NCBI RefSeq assembly: GCF_017744135.1
Contig: NZ_JAGHQU010000005.1
Coordinates: 1 to 64,000 of the forward strand
Length of the DNA: 64,000 nt
From: Endozoicomonas sp. G2_2
GTDB lineage: Bacteria; Pseudomonadota; Gammaproteobacteria; Nevskiales; Salinisphaeraceae
Direction of reading: 5' to 3'
Shown here piece by piece: positions 14,976 through 26,403 of this stretch. The notes under the pieces were generated by a model. That model was not told the DNA's origin. It made no database searches and was given only the letters and a program-made list of their open reading frames with translations. The stretch's first letter is position 1. Each line of letters starts with the position of its first letter. The position numbers were made by a program, and so were the translations under genes.

Positions 14976-16718
14976 TCAGCTGCTGGCAGCCTTGTGGCCC
15001 AGGCCTTCGGCGTCCAGCTTGCGATAGATGTACCACTGCTGGCCGATCGAGAGCAGGTTGTTGGTACACCAGTACAGCACCAGCCCCGCCGGGAAGAAGG
15101 CGAAGAACACCGCCAGGCCGACGGGCATGATCTGCATGATGCGCTGTTGCATCGGGTCCATGGTGACGTTCGCGGTCAGCTTCTGCTGCAGGAACATGGT
15201 CACGCCGAAGATCACCGGGAGAATGTAGTAGGGGTCCGGTGCAGACAGGTCCTGGATCCAGAGCATGAACGGTGCATGCCGCAGCTCGACGGATTCACGC
15301 AGCACCCAGTACAGCGAGATGAACACCGGCATCTGGACCAGCATCGGCCAACAGCCGGCCAGCGGGTTGAAGCCCTCTTTCTTGTAGAGCTCCATCATCT
15401 TCGACTGCAGCTTCTGGCGGTCGTCGCCGTACTGCTCCTTGAGCTGCTGCATGCGCGGCGCGAACTTGCGCATGCGGGCCATCGCCCGGTACTGCGTCTC
15501 GGACAGCTTGTAGAAAACGAGCTTGATGAGGAACGTCAGCAGAATGATGGCCACGCCCCAGTTGCCGACCAGCGCGTGCAGATGTTCCAGCACCCAGAAG
15601 ATCGGCTTGGCGAGCACGGTCAGCCAGCCATAGTCCACGGTCAGCCCGAGCCCGGGCGCCACCGATTCGAGCTGATCCTGCAGTTTCGGGCCCACGAACA
15701 GGGTCGATTCGAAATCGGCCTGCGAGCCGGCAGCCACCTGCTGCTGGGCACCGATGAAGCCGGTCGCGAAACCGCCAGCCGCGTTGGGCACGTCCTTGGG
15801 CTGGCCGAAGAAACGCGCCTTGGCGTCGGGCGGCGGGATCGCGGCGCCGATGAAATAGTGCTGGATCATGGCCACCCAGCCACCCTGCTGGGTCAGCTCG
15901 AGCGGGTTTTCGGCCAGATCCTCGTGGCTTTCAGTGCGGTAGCTGTAGCTGTCGCCGCCGTCCTTGCGGTCGTACCAGCCGACGCCGAAGAACGCCTGGG
16001 CGAAGGGCACGTCGCCGGTGATTTCGTAGGGCGCGCGCCAGAACCGCACGTACTGGGACAGACGCCAGGGGCTGTCGCCATTATTCGTCACGCGATGGTT
16101 CAGGCCGATGCGATAGCTGTCGCGGTGGAAGGTGTAGACCTTTGTCACCTCGTGCCCGGCCTGGTTGGTCCAGGTCAGCGGCACCTCGAGCGTGTCCTGG
16201 CCGTCCTCGAGCTCGTACTCCTTGCGCTCCGCCTGATAGGTCGAGCGATGATCCGGCGCCTTGGCGCCGTCGGCCACGAGACCACTCTGGGTGATGAAGA
16301 AGTTCGGCGCGCTGTCGTTGATCAGGCGCAGGTTGGTGTCCGGCTTTTCCGACGACACCGGCACGCCGCGCAGCTCGACCTTGCGAAGATCGCCGCCGCG
16401 CGTGTCGATGATGACATCGAGCCGGTCGGTGACGACATGAATCTGATCCGCTTCGCCGACAACCGGCTCGTCGTCCTGGCCGGTCTGCGCCTGGCGCGAA
16501 TCGCTACTCTGCTCCGGACCACCGTCGCTTTCTGGCGCCGAGGACAGCGAGGGCACATCATCCTCGTCGGCCGACGCATAATCGTTCTGGCCGGCCGTCT
16601 GGCCGTTGGCCGACGTGGCGTCAGCCTGGGTGGGTGCGTAGTCGGTCTGCCAGGCCTGATAGAGGAAAAAACACAGGACGCCGATAGCGCAGAGGAGTCC
16701 GAAACGAATATTTTCCAT
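14976..16718 (-). CDS. yidC: Membrane protein insertase YidC
   Basis: A 580-residue Gram-negative YidC. It has an N-terminal membrane helix (IRFGLLCAIGVLCFFLYQAW), then a large periplasmic beta-domain (about 60-350), then the conserved five-helix insertase core with the hydrophilic-groove Arg region (FYKLSETQYRAMARMRKF, GCWPMLVQMPVFISLYWVL). It inserts and folds inner-membrane proteins alone or with SecYEG. An acidic Ser/Asp-rich stretch follows the first helix. It lies 18 bp after rnpA; the small yidD gene usually found between them is absent. Confidence 0.97.
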   Translation of the reverse strand: MENIRFGLLCAIGVLCFFLYQAWQTDYAPTQADATSANGQTAGQNDYASADEDDVPSLSSAPESDGGPEQSSDSRQAQTGQDDEPVVGEADQIHVVTDRLDVIIDTRGGDLRKVELRGVPVSSEKPDTNLRLINDSAPNFFITQSGLVADGAKAPDHRSTYQAERKEYELEDGQDTLEVPLTWTNQAGHEVTKVYTFHRDSYRIGLNHRVTNNGDSPWRLSQYVRFWRAPYEITGDVPFAQAFFGVGWYDRKDGGDSYSYRTESHEDLAENPLELTQQGGWVAMIQHYFIGAAIPPPDAKARFFGQPKDVPNAAGGFATGFIGAQQQVAAGSQADFESTLFVGPKLQDQLESVAPGLGLTVDYGWLTVLAKPIFWVLEHLHALVGNWGVAIILLTFLIKLVFYKLSETQYRAMARMRKFAPRMQQLKEQYGDDRQKLQSKMMELYKKEGFNPLAGCWPMLVQMPVFISLYWVLRESVELRHAPFMLWIQDLSAPDPYYILPVIFGVTMFLQQKLTANVTMDPMQQRIMQIMPVGLAVFFAFFPAGLVLYWCTNNLLSIGQQWYIYRKLDAEGLGHKAASS

Positions 16719-16736
16719 GCGTGGGGAAATCCCTCG

Positions 16737-17126
16737 TTAACGGGCCTGATCGGACCCATGGTCGTGCGGCGGCCGGCTGTTCAGGCGTTCCAGCTGCGGC
16801 CATATCTCGGCGAGCTGGGCGAACAGTGCCGCGTTGTCCATCGCGGCCGTACGGCTTCTGGCCAGCACCACGACATCGATCGAGCCGAGCCGGTGGCGGT
16901 TGTTGCGAAAAGATTCCCTGAGCACCCGCTTGACCCGGTTCCGGTCGACGGCGCGCGCGATCCTGCGCTTGGCGAGCGCGAGCCCAAGCCGCGATCGATC
17001 GGCGCCGCCCGGGGCAGCGATGATCACGAATCCGCGGCTGACGTACTTTCGGCCGCGAGCGAAAACGGCTCGGAATTCACTCGCCTGCCTGAGGCGCGCA
17101 GTCGCGGGAAACCCAGCCTGCGCCAC
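16737..17126 (-). CDS. rnpA: Ribonuclease P protein component
   Basis: A 129-residue basic protein that pairs with the catalytic RNA (rnpB, not in this window) to mature tRNA 5' ends. The RNP motif region KRRIARAVDRNRVKRVLRESFR is clear, and RLGLALAKR precedes it. The start is GTG at 17126 with an aggaaaa ribosome site. It is second in the rpmH operon, 10 bp after rpmH. Confidence 0.95.
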   Translation of the reverse strand: MAQAGFPATARLRQASEFRAVFARGRKYVSRGFVIIAAPGGADRSRLGLALAKRRIARAVDRNRVKRVLRESFRNNRHRLGSIDVVVLARSRTAAMDNAALFAQLAEIWPQLERLNSRPPHDHGSDQAR

Positions 17127-17136
17127 CCGGTTTTTC

Positions 17137-17271
17137 CTACGGCGTCAGGCGCTTGCGGCCCTTGGCACGGCGCGATGCCAGCACGGCGCGACCATTCTTG
17201 GTAGCCATGCGCGCACGGAAGCCGTGGGTGCGCTTACGGTGCAGGTTGCTCGGCTGATAGGTTCTTTTCAT
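17137..17271 (-). CDS. rpmH: 50S ribosomal protein L34
   Basis: A 44-residue L34, [18 protein letters not shown] onward, ending KGRKRLTP, which is the usual family length. The open frame extends 24 codons upstream, but those residues are not part of L34. It is the first gene of the leftward ribosomal/insertase operon at the origin. Confidence 0.97.
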   Translation of the reverse strand: MKRTYQPSNLHRKRTHGFRARMATKNGRAVLASRRAKGRKRLTP

Positions 17272-17323
17272 GACGGTCTCGACTCGGCGGCCTGACGGAC
17301 GCACTTCGCGGTAAAGAGCGCGG

Positions 17324-17353
17324 ATTCTAGTCGCCCGCCCCATGCCCTTGCAA
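17324..17353 (-). promoter_or_regulatory. Sigma-70 promoter of the rpmH operon
   Basis: On the minus strand TTGCAA (17348-17353) and TAGAAT (17324-17329) are separated by 18 bp. They are about 55 bp upstream of the rpmH start. A consensus DnaA box sits immediately upstream at 17368-17376. Confidence 0.6.
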
Positions 17354-17367
17354 GCGGTGAAAAACGC

Positions 17368-17376
17368 TGTGGATAA
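17368..17376 (-). promoter_or_regulatory. DnaA box in the rpmH-dnaA gap
   Basis: TGTGGATAA, the exact complement of consensus TTATCCACA, lies between the divergent rpmH and dnaA genes. It is probably used for dnaA autoregulation or as part of a bipartite origin. The rest of this 182-bp gap shows no gene. Confidence 0.75.
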
Positions 17377-17453
17377 GTTGTGGCTCGTACGCTAGGGTAA
17401 GGCGCCGGCGCGCCGGCAAGGCAGCGCTTTTTTTCGCTACGGAGTATGGGATC

Positions 17454-18767
17454 TTGGCTGACACGCTCTGGCAACGTTGTCTGACGCATATCGAGGCGCG
17501 GCTGCCTGAAAAGGACATCAACCTCTGGCTGCGCCCCCTCGAGGCCGAGTTCAACGATGACGGGCTCGATCTCATGGCCCCGAACGAGGTTGTGCGTGAT
17601 CAGGTCGAGCGCGAACTGCGGACACCGATCGCCAACGCGCTGAACGATCTCGGTGCCTTACCCAAGCGAATCCGGGTGCTGGTCGGCGGCGGGCGCAAAC
17701 CCGACACCAGCACGAAAAACGAGGCCGCGGCCGCGCCGCCCGCATCGCGCCACAACCTGGACAGCCGCTACACCTTCGAGGCGTTCGTTCAGGGTAAATC
17801 CAACCAGATCGCCCGTGCGGCCGCCGAGCAGGCCGCCAATCCGGACAACATGGCCTACAACCCGCTGCTGATCTACGGCGGCGTAGGTCTGGGCAAGACG
17901 CATCTGATGCAGAGCGTGGGCAATCGCCTGCTGGATAACAATCCGCGGGCCAAGGTCGCCTACGTTCGCTCCGAGCACTTCGTCAACGAGATGGTCACCG
18001 CGATCCGGCATAACCGGATGGATCGCTTCAAGGCGCATTACCGTTCACTGGACGCCCTGCTGATCGATGATATCCAGTTCTTCGCGAACAAGGATCGATC
18101 GCAGGAGGAGTTCTTCCATACGTTCAATTCGCTGCTCGAGTCCAATCAGCGAATCGTGATCACCTGCGATCGATTTCCCAAGGAAGTCGAAGGCCTCGAG
18201 GATCGACTCAAGTCGCGGTTCTCCTGGGGGCTTTCCGTGGCCGTCGAACCGCCGGAACTGGAGACACGGGTCGCGATCATGCTCTCCAAAGCCGATGCCC
18301 ATGGGGTCGCGTTGCCGCAGGAGGTCGCGTTCTTCATCGCCAAGCGCGTGCGATCGAACGTGCGCGACCTGGAAGGCGCACTGCATCGCCTCAAGGCGTC
18401 CGCCCAGATTACCGGGACGCCCATCACGGTGGATTTCGCCAAGCAGGCGCTGCACGACATGCTGGCCGTATACGACCGGCTGGTCACGCTCGAGAACATC
18501 CAGCGCACGGTCGCGGAGTACTACAAGATGCGACTCGCCGACCTGCTCGGCAAGAAACGCACCCGTTCGGTGGCACGCCCGCGTCAGATATCGATGGCGC
18601 TCGCAAAGGAACTCACGAACCACAGCCTGCCGGAAATCGGCCAGGCATTCGGCGGACGCGACCACACGACGGTCCTGCACGCCTGCCGCAAGGTCAAGGA
18701 GTTACGCGAAACCGACGCACGGGTCGACGAAGACTACGCCAACCTGAGCCGGATACTCACAAGCTGA
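17454..18767 (+). CDS. dnaA: Chromosomal replication initiator protein DnaA
   Basis: A 437-residue AAA+ initiator. Domain I occupies about 1-85. A short linker leads to domain III with [17 protein letters not shown] (Walker A) and [12 protein letters not shown] (Walker B). Domain IV carries the DNA-binding signature [14 protein letters not shown]. The start codon is TTG at 17454, with GGAG 10 bp upstream; an ATG eight bases upstream is out of frame. It is followed by the presumed origin and dnaN. Confidence 0.98.
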   Translation: MADTLWQRCLTHIEARLPEKDINLWLRPLEAEFNDDGLDLMAPNEVVRDQVERELRTPIANALNDLGALPKRIRVLVGGGRKPDTSTKNEAAAAPPASRHNLDSRYTFEAFVQGKSNQIARAAAEQAANPDNMAYNPLLIYGGVGLGKTHLMQSVGNRLLDNNPRAKVAYVRSEHFVNEMVTAIRHNRMDRFKAHYRSLDALLIDDIQFFANKDRSQEEFFHTFNSLLESNQRIVITCDRFPKEVEGLEDRLKSRFSWGLSVAVEPPELETRVAIMLSKADAHGVALPQEVAFFIAKRVRSNVRDLEGALHRLKASAQITGTPITVDFAKQALHDMLAVYDRLVTLENIQRTVAEYYKMRLADLLGKKRTRSVARPRQISMALAKELTNHSLPEIGQAFGGRDHTTVLHACRKVKELRETDARVDEDYANLSRILTS

Positions 18768-19019
18768 CTGTGGATAGCGCGTGGACAATTACTGAAGCCT
18801 CGAAAAGGCGCGTGCCCTGGATGAAGAACGCACAATCTGTCCACAGCCGAGCAACAGGATTCGAACGCTTTTTAGAACAATCTTAATAATATCTCAGGTG
18901 TCTGTTTTTATTGAATAAAAACCGGTTATCGACAGAGTTGAACCACACCAGTTACTACTACTACTAGCTTTTCTTACTAGTCCTTAAGACAACAAAGACG
19001 ACTGTTCCCGGAGCCCGTC
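18768..19019 (+). other. oriC: Presumed chromosomal origin (oriC) between dnaA and dnaN
   Basis: This 252-bp gap holds several DnaA-box-like sites: 18769-18777 (one mismatch, reverse), 18780-18788 and 18837-18845 (7 of 9), 18926-18934 (TTATCGACA, one mismatch) and 18939-18947 (7 of 9). An AT-rich stretch lies at about 18867-18923. A DnaA-trio-like run follows the last two boxes. Position next to dnaA and dnaN is the classic location. Confidence 0.75.
18926..18966 (+). promoter_or_regulatory. Tandem DnaA boxes plus DnaA-trio run (unwinding element)
   Basis: Two co-directional DnaA-box-like 9-mers (18926-18934 and 18939-18947) are followed after 4 bp by TTA(CTA)x4 at 18952-18966. Read 3' to 5' on the minus strand this is AAT then four GAT, the DnaA-trio consensus described for bacterial basal unwinding systems. 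Confidence 0.65.
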
Positions 19020-20120
19020 ATGCAATTCACCGTGCAGCGCAAGGATCTGCTCACTGCTCTCCAGACCGTTATCGGCGTCGTGGAACGTCGACAGACGATG
19101 CCGATTCTGTCGAATATTCTTATTCGGGCAGAAAACGATCGCATCATCGTTACCGCAACGGATCTCGAACTCGAGCTGATCACCGATACACCCGCCGTTA
19201 TCAGCAACCCGGGCTCTGCCGCAGTACCGGCACGAAAACTGCTCGATATCTGCCGCGGCCTGCCAGACGATGCGGAAATTACGCTGCACCATGATCAGCA
19301 ACAGACACGCGTGCAGTCCGGTCGCTCTCGGTTCACGTTGGCGACAATGTCCGCTCAGGATTGGCCGTATCTCGACGAAGTCGAGGAAGGTCAAAGGATT
19401 GCCATTGCCGAGCGGGTACTGAAAGGGCTTCTGGACCGCACACACTTTGCAATGGCACATCAGGATGTGCGCTATTACTTGAACGGACTGTTGTTGTCGC
19501 TTCGGGAAGATCGCGCCCGTTGTGTGGCCACCGATGGACATCGTCTCGCCCTGAGCGACGCACAGGTGAAGACGGGAATCAACGAACCAATACAGGCGAT
19601 CGTGCCGCGTAAGGCGATCACCGAACTGGTTCGCCTGCTCGATAGCAGCGAAGCTGAAATCACGTTGCAGCTGTCCTCAAAGCATCTTCGCCTGCAACTG
19701 CCTGGCCTCGTGTTCACAACCAAGTTGATCGATGGGCGGTTCCCGGATTACGAACGCGTCATTCCCCAGGAGGCGGACCGCCAGATGCATGCCGATCGCG
19801 ACACGATTCGGCAGGCGCTTTCTCGAACAGCGATTCTCTCCAACGAGAAATTCGGCGGCGTGAGGCTGGCTCTCAACGACCACAGTCTTCGGCTTCAGGC
19901 CCAGAACGTGGAACGAGAAGAAGCAGAGGATGAAATCCAGGTCAGCTACGACAGTGATCCGATTGAAATCGGGTTCAACGTCAATTATCTGCTCGAGGCG
20001 TTGGGCGCCATGGATAGCGGAGAGTTCACCCTGTCGTTGTCGGGCCCGGATAGCAGCGGTTTGCTGCAAGCGGTAAACGATCCCGCGACGCGGTATGTCG
20101 TCATGCCCATGCGTCTCTAG
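19020..20120 (+). CDS. dnaN: DNA polymerase III beta sliding clamp
   Basis: A 366-residue clamp, the normal length. The three-domain fold is recognisable from MQFTVQRKDLLTALQTVIGVVERRQTMPIL, the central RDVRYYLNGLL-like stretch (QDVRYYLNGLLLS), and the C-terminal YVVMPMRL that lines the protein-binding pocket. It lies downstream of the origin and 10 bp before recF. Confidence 0.98.
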   Translation: MQFTVQRKDLLTALQTVIGVVERRQTMPILSNILIRAENDRIIVTATDLELELITDTPAVISNPGSAAVPARKLLDICRGLPDDAEITLHHDQQQTRVQSGRSRFTLATMSAQDWPYLDEVEEGQRIAIAERVLKGLLDRTHFAMAHQDVRYYLNGLLLSLREDRARCVATDGHRLALSDAQVKTGINEPIQAIVPRKAITELVRLLDSSEAEITLQLSSKHLRLQLPGLVFTTKLIDGRFPDYERVIPQEADRQMHADRDTIRQALSRTAILSNEKFGGVRLALNDHSLRLQAQNVEREEAEDEIQVSYDSDPIEIGFNVNYLLEALGAMDSGEFTLSLSGPDSSGLLQAVNDPATRYVVMPMRL

Positions 20121-20130
20121 TCTGGCCCGA

Positions 20131-21204
20131 ATGCACCTTTCAAGCCTGCGACTGCATGACTTTCGGTGCTTCGAAAATGTAGAACTTGCGCCGGACGCAG
20201 GTGTAAACGTCATCACCGGAGACAACGCCTCGGGGAAAACAAGCCTCCTCGAGGCGATTTTTTTCCTGGGCCGGGGGCAGTCGTTTCGACAATCGGGCCC
20301 CAGGCCGGCAATTCGGCGTAACGCCGAAGCATTTACCGTGTCGGGCGAAATTGATGTTCCCGGGGGACGTTCACACCGTATCGGGATCCAGCGAACCCGC
20401 CGGGCAATCACCTATCGTCGAGATGGTGACCCGAACACCACGCGCCTTGATCTCGTCAACGCGCTTCCCCTTCAACTCATCGACCCCAACGTCCACCGCC
20501 TTCTGGAACAGGGGCCGCGTTACCGTCGATATTTCATGGATTGGGGCGTGTTTCACGTGGAACACACTTTTTTCCCTGCGTGGCGGCGTTATCGACGCGC
20601 CTTACGTCAGCGCAATCGCGCACTCAAATCCCGCTGGCCTAAGAAAGACGTCATTGCATGGGATGCGGAACTTGTCCGCAACGCCGAGCTCGTGGACGCA
20701 TCGCGTCGAGCCTACATCGACCAGCTTCATGCCGGATTACCTGCCCAGGCGCGCCGTCTTCTGGGGGACGAAGCCGTTTCTCTCGAATACGACAGCGGCT
20801 GGCGCGGTGAGGACGGGTTGGGCCATGCGCTAGCCGCGAATCTCGATCAGGATTTGCGTGCCGGTTTCACCCAGCAAGGCCCACATCGGGCTGACCTCCG
20901 TGTAACGATCGCCAGCGCAAATGCGCGTGACTGGGTGTCACGCGGCCAACAGAAAATACTGACTACCGCGTTGCTTCTCGTCCAGGCCGAGCTTCTATAT
21001 GCCCGCCGCGGCATTCGGCCTGTTCTTTTAATCGACGATATGGCCGCTGAACTCGGTGCTCGTTATCGCGAAGTGCTGGCCCACGAAATTGCCGCCCTCG
21101 GCGGGCAATCGTTCGTCACGTTTCTCGAAGCGTCGCTCGTGCCGGAGGCATTGGCGGAGGCGCGGATGTTCCACGTGGAACATGGGGCGGTGACCCGGCG
21201 TTAA
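20131..21204 (+). CDS. recF: DNA replication and repair protein RecF
   Basis: A 357-residue SMC-like ATPase that helps load RecA at gaps. Walker A is GDNASGKTSLLEAI. The signature region is RGQQKILTTALLLVQAE, and the Walker B region is PVLLIDDMAAELG. I start at ATG 20131 (MHLSSLRLHDFRCF, the family start) rather than the frame's first ATG inside dnaN. Two parS-type palindromes are embedded in its coding sequence, both read as FHVEH. Confidence 0.97.
   Translation: MHLSSLRLHDFRCFENVELAPDAGVNVITGDNASGKTSLLEAIFFLGRGQSFRQSGPRPAIRRNAEAFTVSGEIDVPGGRSHRIGIQRTRRAITYRRDGDPNTTRLDLVNALPLQLIDPNVHRLLEQGPRYRRYFMDWGVFHVEHTFFPAWRRYRRALRQRNRALKSRWPKKDVIAWDAELVRNAELVDASRRAYIDQLHAGLPAQARRLLGDEAVSLEYDSGWRGEDGLGHALAANLDQDLRAGFTQQGPHRADLRVTIASANARDWVSRGQQKILTTALLLVQAELLYARRGIRPVLLIDDMAAELGARYREVLAHEIAALGGQSFVTFLEASLVPEALAEARMFHVEHGAVTRR
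20549..20564. promoter_or_regulatory. parS-like ParB-binding site inside recF
   Basis: TGTTTCACGTGGAACA differs from the Pseudomonas-type parS consensus (TGTTCCACGTGGAACA) at one base and from the Bacillus-type one at one base. It is about 1.6 kb from the dnaA-dnaN gap. Confidence 0.75.
21167..21182. promoter_or_regulatory. parS ParB-binding site, perfect palindrome, inside recF
   Basis: TGTTCCACGTGGAACA is an exact match to the Pseudomonas-type parS and extends to an 18-bp perfect palindrome (21166-21183). It lies near the 3' end of recF, within the origin-proximal zone where ParB nucleation sites cluster. Confidence 0.85.
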
Positions 21205-21207
21205 GCC

Positions 21208-23688
<2,481 letters not shown>

Positions 23689-23716
23689 CGAGCGGCATGT
23701 CACCGCCCCGGGTTTG

Positions 23717-23747
23717 AAAAGCGGCTGGTCGTTCAGCCGCTTTTTTT
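23717..23747 (+). terminator. Bidirectional terminator between gyrB and gmhB
   Basis: AAGCGGCTG and CAGCCGCTT pair around a 6-nt loop. The plus strand continues with seven T, and the minus strand continues with TTTTC. The hairpin overlaps the last codons of the converging gmhB gene. Confidence 0.85.
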
Positions 23748-24290
23748 ATGCCTGCGCGGCGCGTGGGTCTGGATGAGGGCCTCGGCTGCCGCCGCCAGAT
23801 CGGCGTAGGTCTGCACGCCGTCCAGCGAGGCGTCGTGTGGCAGCGGCTTGCCGCTACGCACCAGCACCGGTTGGGCACCGGCATCGCGCGCCGCGTTAAT
23901 ATCCGAGAGGCTGTCGCCGACGAATGGCACGCCTTCGATCGAGCGGCCGAATCGGCGCGCGATATCGTCGAGCAGGCCGGTATGCGGCTTGCGGCAGGTG
24001 CAGCCGTCCTGTGGTCCGTGCGGGCAGAAAAAGATGCCGTCCAGCTGCGTGCCGATATCGGCGAGCATTCGGGTCATCTTGTCGTGGATCGCGAATAACG
24101 TGTCGTAATCGAACAGGCCGCGCGCCAGCCCCGACTGGTTGCTCGCCACGACCACCCGAAAGCCTGCGTGCTTGAGTTTGACGATGGCCTCGAGGCTGCC
24201 CGCGATCGGGCGCCATTCGGCCGGCGACTTGATGAAGTCGTCGCTGTCTTCGTTGATGACGCCGTCGCGATCGAGGATGACCAGTTTCAT
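23733..24290 (-). CDS. gmhB: D-glycero-beta-D-manno-heptose-1,7-bisphosphate 7-phosphatase
   Basis: A 185-residue HAD phosphatase for ADP-heptose precursor synthesis, the sugar of the LPS inner core. The HAD motif LDRDGVIN is at the N terminus, VASNQSGLARG carries motif II, and FVGDSLSDINAARDAG carries motif III. The zinc loop FCPHGPQDGCTCRKP is typical of GmhB and separates it from HisB. Its last codons overlap the gyrB terminator. It is 40 bp after glyS on the same strand, the same gene neighbourhood as in many gammaproteobacteria. Confidence 0.92.
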   Translation of the reverse strand: MKLVILDRDGVINEDSDDFIKSPAEWRPIAGSLEAIVKLKHAGFRVVVASNQSGLARGLFDYDTLFAIHDKMTRMLADIGTQLDGIFFCPHGPQDGCTCRKPHTGLLDDIARRFGRSIEGVPFVGDSLSDINAARDAGAQPVLVRSGKPLPHDASLDGVQTYADLAAAAEALIQTHAPRRHKKSG

Positions 24291-24330
24291 GCGGTCAGTC
24301 TGTTGGATGTCCGTGGGCGCGTCCAGTGCG

Positions 24331-26403
24331 TCAGTCCAGGGCCAGACAGGAAATATCCGCCACCTCTCGGCAAAGCCGGTCGAGCGCCTGAAGCAGCGCC
24401 AGGCGATTCTGGCGCAGGGTGTCGTCCTCGGCCATGACCATCACGTCGTCGAAGAACGCGTCGAGTGGCTCGGCAAGTGCCGCAAGGCCTGCCAGCGCCC
24501 GGGCCGGATCCTCGTCACGCATGGCGCCGGTGACGGCGTCCCGCTGCGCTTCGAGCGCCTGCGCCAGCCGCGTTTCGGCGCCCGGTTCCACCAGGCGATC
24601 GTCGAACGACCGGCCATCGAGCTCGGATGCATTTCGACGCAGAATGTTGCGGATTCGCTTGTGTGCGCCGCAAACGGTCTGTGCCGCCGCTTCGCGGCCG
24701 AACGCATCGACGGCGACGATGCGCCGATCGAAATCCACAAGATCGCGCAGGCCGAGATTGGCGACGGCATCGAACCGGTCGCCGCTGATGCCGCGCTCAG
24801 CGTAGTAACCGCGCAGACGTTCCATGTGGAACGTCCAGAGCGCTTCGAGGCTGCCCTCGGCCGGTTCGACGGGCTGCATGCTCAGCGCATGGTCGAGCTC
24901 GGCACGAAGATCGAGCGACAGATTGCCCTCGATGAGGGTTCGCAGTACACCGAGCGCCGCGCGACGCAGGCCGAACGGGTCCTTGTCGCCGCTCGGGCGC
25001 CGGTCGATGGCGAAGATTCCGGCCAGGGTGTCCAGGCGATCTGCAAGCGCGAGGGCCTGGCCTGCCGGCGTGGCCGCGATCGGCGCACCGGCACGGGCCG
25101 GCGCGTACTGTTCGGTGATCGCGGTTGCCACATCGTCTGACTCGCCGCCATCGCGGGCGTAGTAATAGCCCATCACCCCTTGCAGATCGGGGAATTCGCC
25201 GACCATTTCGGTAAGCAGATCGGCCTTGGCGAGTTCGGCGGCCCGCGCCAATGTGTCCGAATCGGCGCCGGCAGCCTCGCCAAGCCGGTTACACAGGGTG
25301 GCCACCCGCCCGCTCTTGTCGGCGAGCGAGCCCAGTGACTGTTGGAACGTGACTCGGGCCAGCCCGTCGACATGGGCCGCGAGGCCCCGGCGGCGATCCT
25401 GTTCCCAGAAGAACAGCGCATCGGCAAGGCGCGGGCGCACAACACGCTCGTTGCCCGCGATGACCTGGGCGACGTCCCGGCTTTCGAGGTTGGCGACGGT
25501 CACGAACCCGGCCATCAGTTCGCCGTTGCCGGCTTCGATCGGAAAGTAGCGCTGGTGTTCCTGCAGCGTCGAGATAAGCACCTCGCGCGGCAGCACCAGG
25601 AAACGTTCATCGAACGTGCCGGCGATACCCACCGGCCACTCGACCAGAGCCGTCACCTCTTCGACCAATCCGTCGTCGATCAGCGCGCGGCCGCCGAATG
25701 TCTCGCCTGCCGCGGTAACCTGGGACTCGATACGCGCCTTGCGCACGTCGGGATCGGCGATCACATGGCCGGTCTCCTCGAGAGCGCGGGCGTATTCGTC
25801 AGCTGTTTCCAGGACGATGGTGCCGCCATGATGAAAACGGTGACCTTGCGTATTGCGATCTGCGGCTTCCTTGAACAGCGTCAACGGCACGATCTGCGCG
25901 CCGTGCAATGCCACGACCCAATGCACGGGCCGTACGAAGCCGGTATCCGAATCGCCCCAGCGCATCAGTTTCGGAATCGGCAATCCGCGCAGGGCGCTGT
26001 CGACCGCGCCCTGTAGGAGATCGGCCAACGGCTTGCCCGGCTCGGTCGCGCGATAGACGAGACGCTCCCCCTTGTCACTGTCCTCGCGGGCCAGTGCGTC
26101 GACCGTCGTGCCCAGCGAGCGGGCAAAGCCCTCGGCTGCCTTGGTCGCGTTGCCCTCGTCGTCGAAGGCGATTGCCACGGTCGGGCCGGCTTTCTCCACC
26201 GCCTCCGGCGCGGTCTGTTCGGCCACGTCGGTAATCGATACGGCCAGCCGACGCGGTGTCGCATAGCGCGATGTCTTTCCGATCGCCAGGCCCGCATCTC
26301 GCAGGCCCTGGGTGACGCCGTCGGCGAGGGCGTCGGCCAGGGCGCGCATGGCTTTCGGCGGCAGTTCCTCGACGCCGATTTCAATGAGTAGCGTAGCGGT
26401 CAT
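24331..26403 (-). CDS. glyS: Glycyl-tRNA synthetase beta subunit
   Basis: A 690-residue beta subunit of the heterotetrameric glycyl-tRNA synthetase, involved in tRNA recognition. [15 protein letters not shown] is the family start, and the [30 protein letters not shown] region is characteristic. It overlaps the end of glyQ by 4 bp (ATGA), which suggests translational coupling and equal subunit synthesis. A degenerate parS-like palindrome lies inside it. Confidence 0.97.
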   Translation of the reverse strand: MTATLLIEIGVEELPPKAMRALADALADGVTQGLRDAGLAIGKTSRYATPRRLAVSITDVAEQTAPEAVEKAGPTVAIAFDDEGNATKAAEGFARSLGTTVDALAREDSDKGERLVYRATEPGKPLADLLQGAVDSALRGLPIPKLMRWGDSDTGFVRPVHWVVALHGAQIVPLTLFKEAADRNTQGHRFHHGGTIVLETADEYARALEETGHVIADPDVRKARIESQVTAAGETFGGRALIDDGLVEEVTALVEWPVGIAGTFDERFLVLPREVLISTLQEHQRYFPIEAGNGELMAGFVTVANLESRDVAQVIAGNERVVRPRLADALFFWEQDRRRGLAAHVDGLARVTFQQSLGSLADKSGRVATLCNRLGEAAGADSDTLARAAELAKADLLTEMVGEFPDLQGVMGYYYARDGGESDDVATAITEQYAPARAGAPIAATPAGQALALADRLDTLAGIFAIDRRPSGDKDPFGLRRAALGVLRTLIEGNLSLDLRAELDHALSMQPVEPAEGSLEALWTFHMERLRGYYAERGISGDRFDAVANLGLRDLVDFDRRIVAVDAFGREAAAQTVCGAHKRIRNILRRNASELDGRSFDDRLVEPGAETRLAQALEAQRDAVTGAMRDEDPARALAGLAALAEPLDAFFDDVMVMAEDDTLRQNRLALLQALDRLCREVADISCLALD
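24818..24833. promoter_or_regulatory. Degenerate parS-like palindrome inside glyS
   Basis: CGTTCCATGTGGAACG matches 13 of 16 bases of the parS consensus. The core is CATGTG instead of CACGTG. It may be a weak ParB site or coincidence. Confidence 0.35.

Noticed and set aside
14850-17204. 784-residue plus-strand open frame opposite yidC and rnpA
   Set aside because: Antisense of well-identified genes; composition is typical of high-GC shadow frames.
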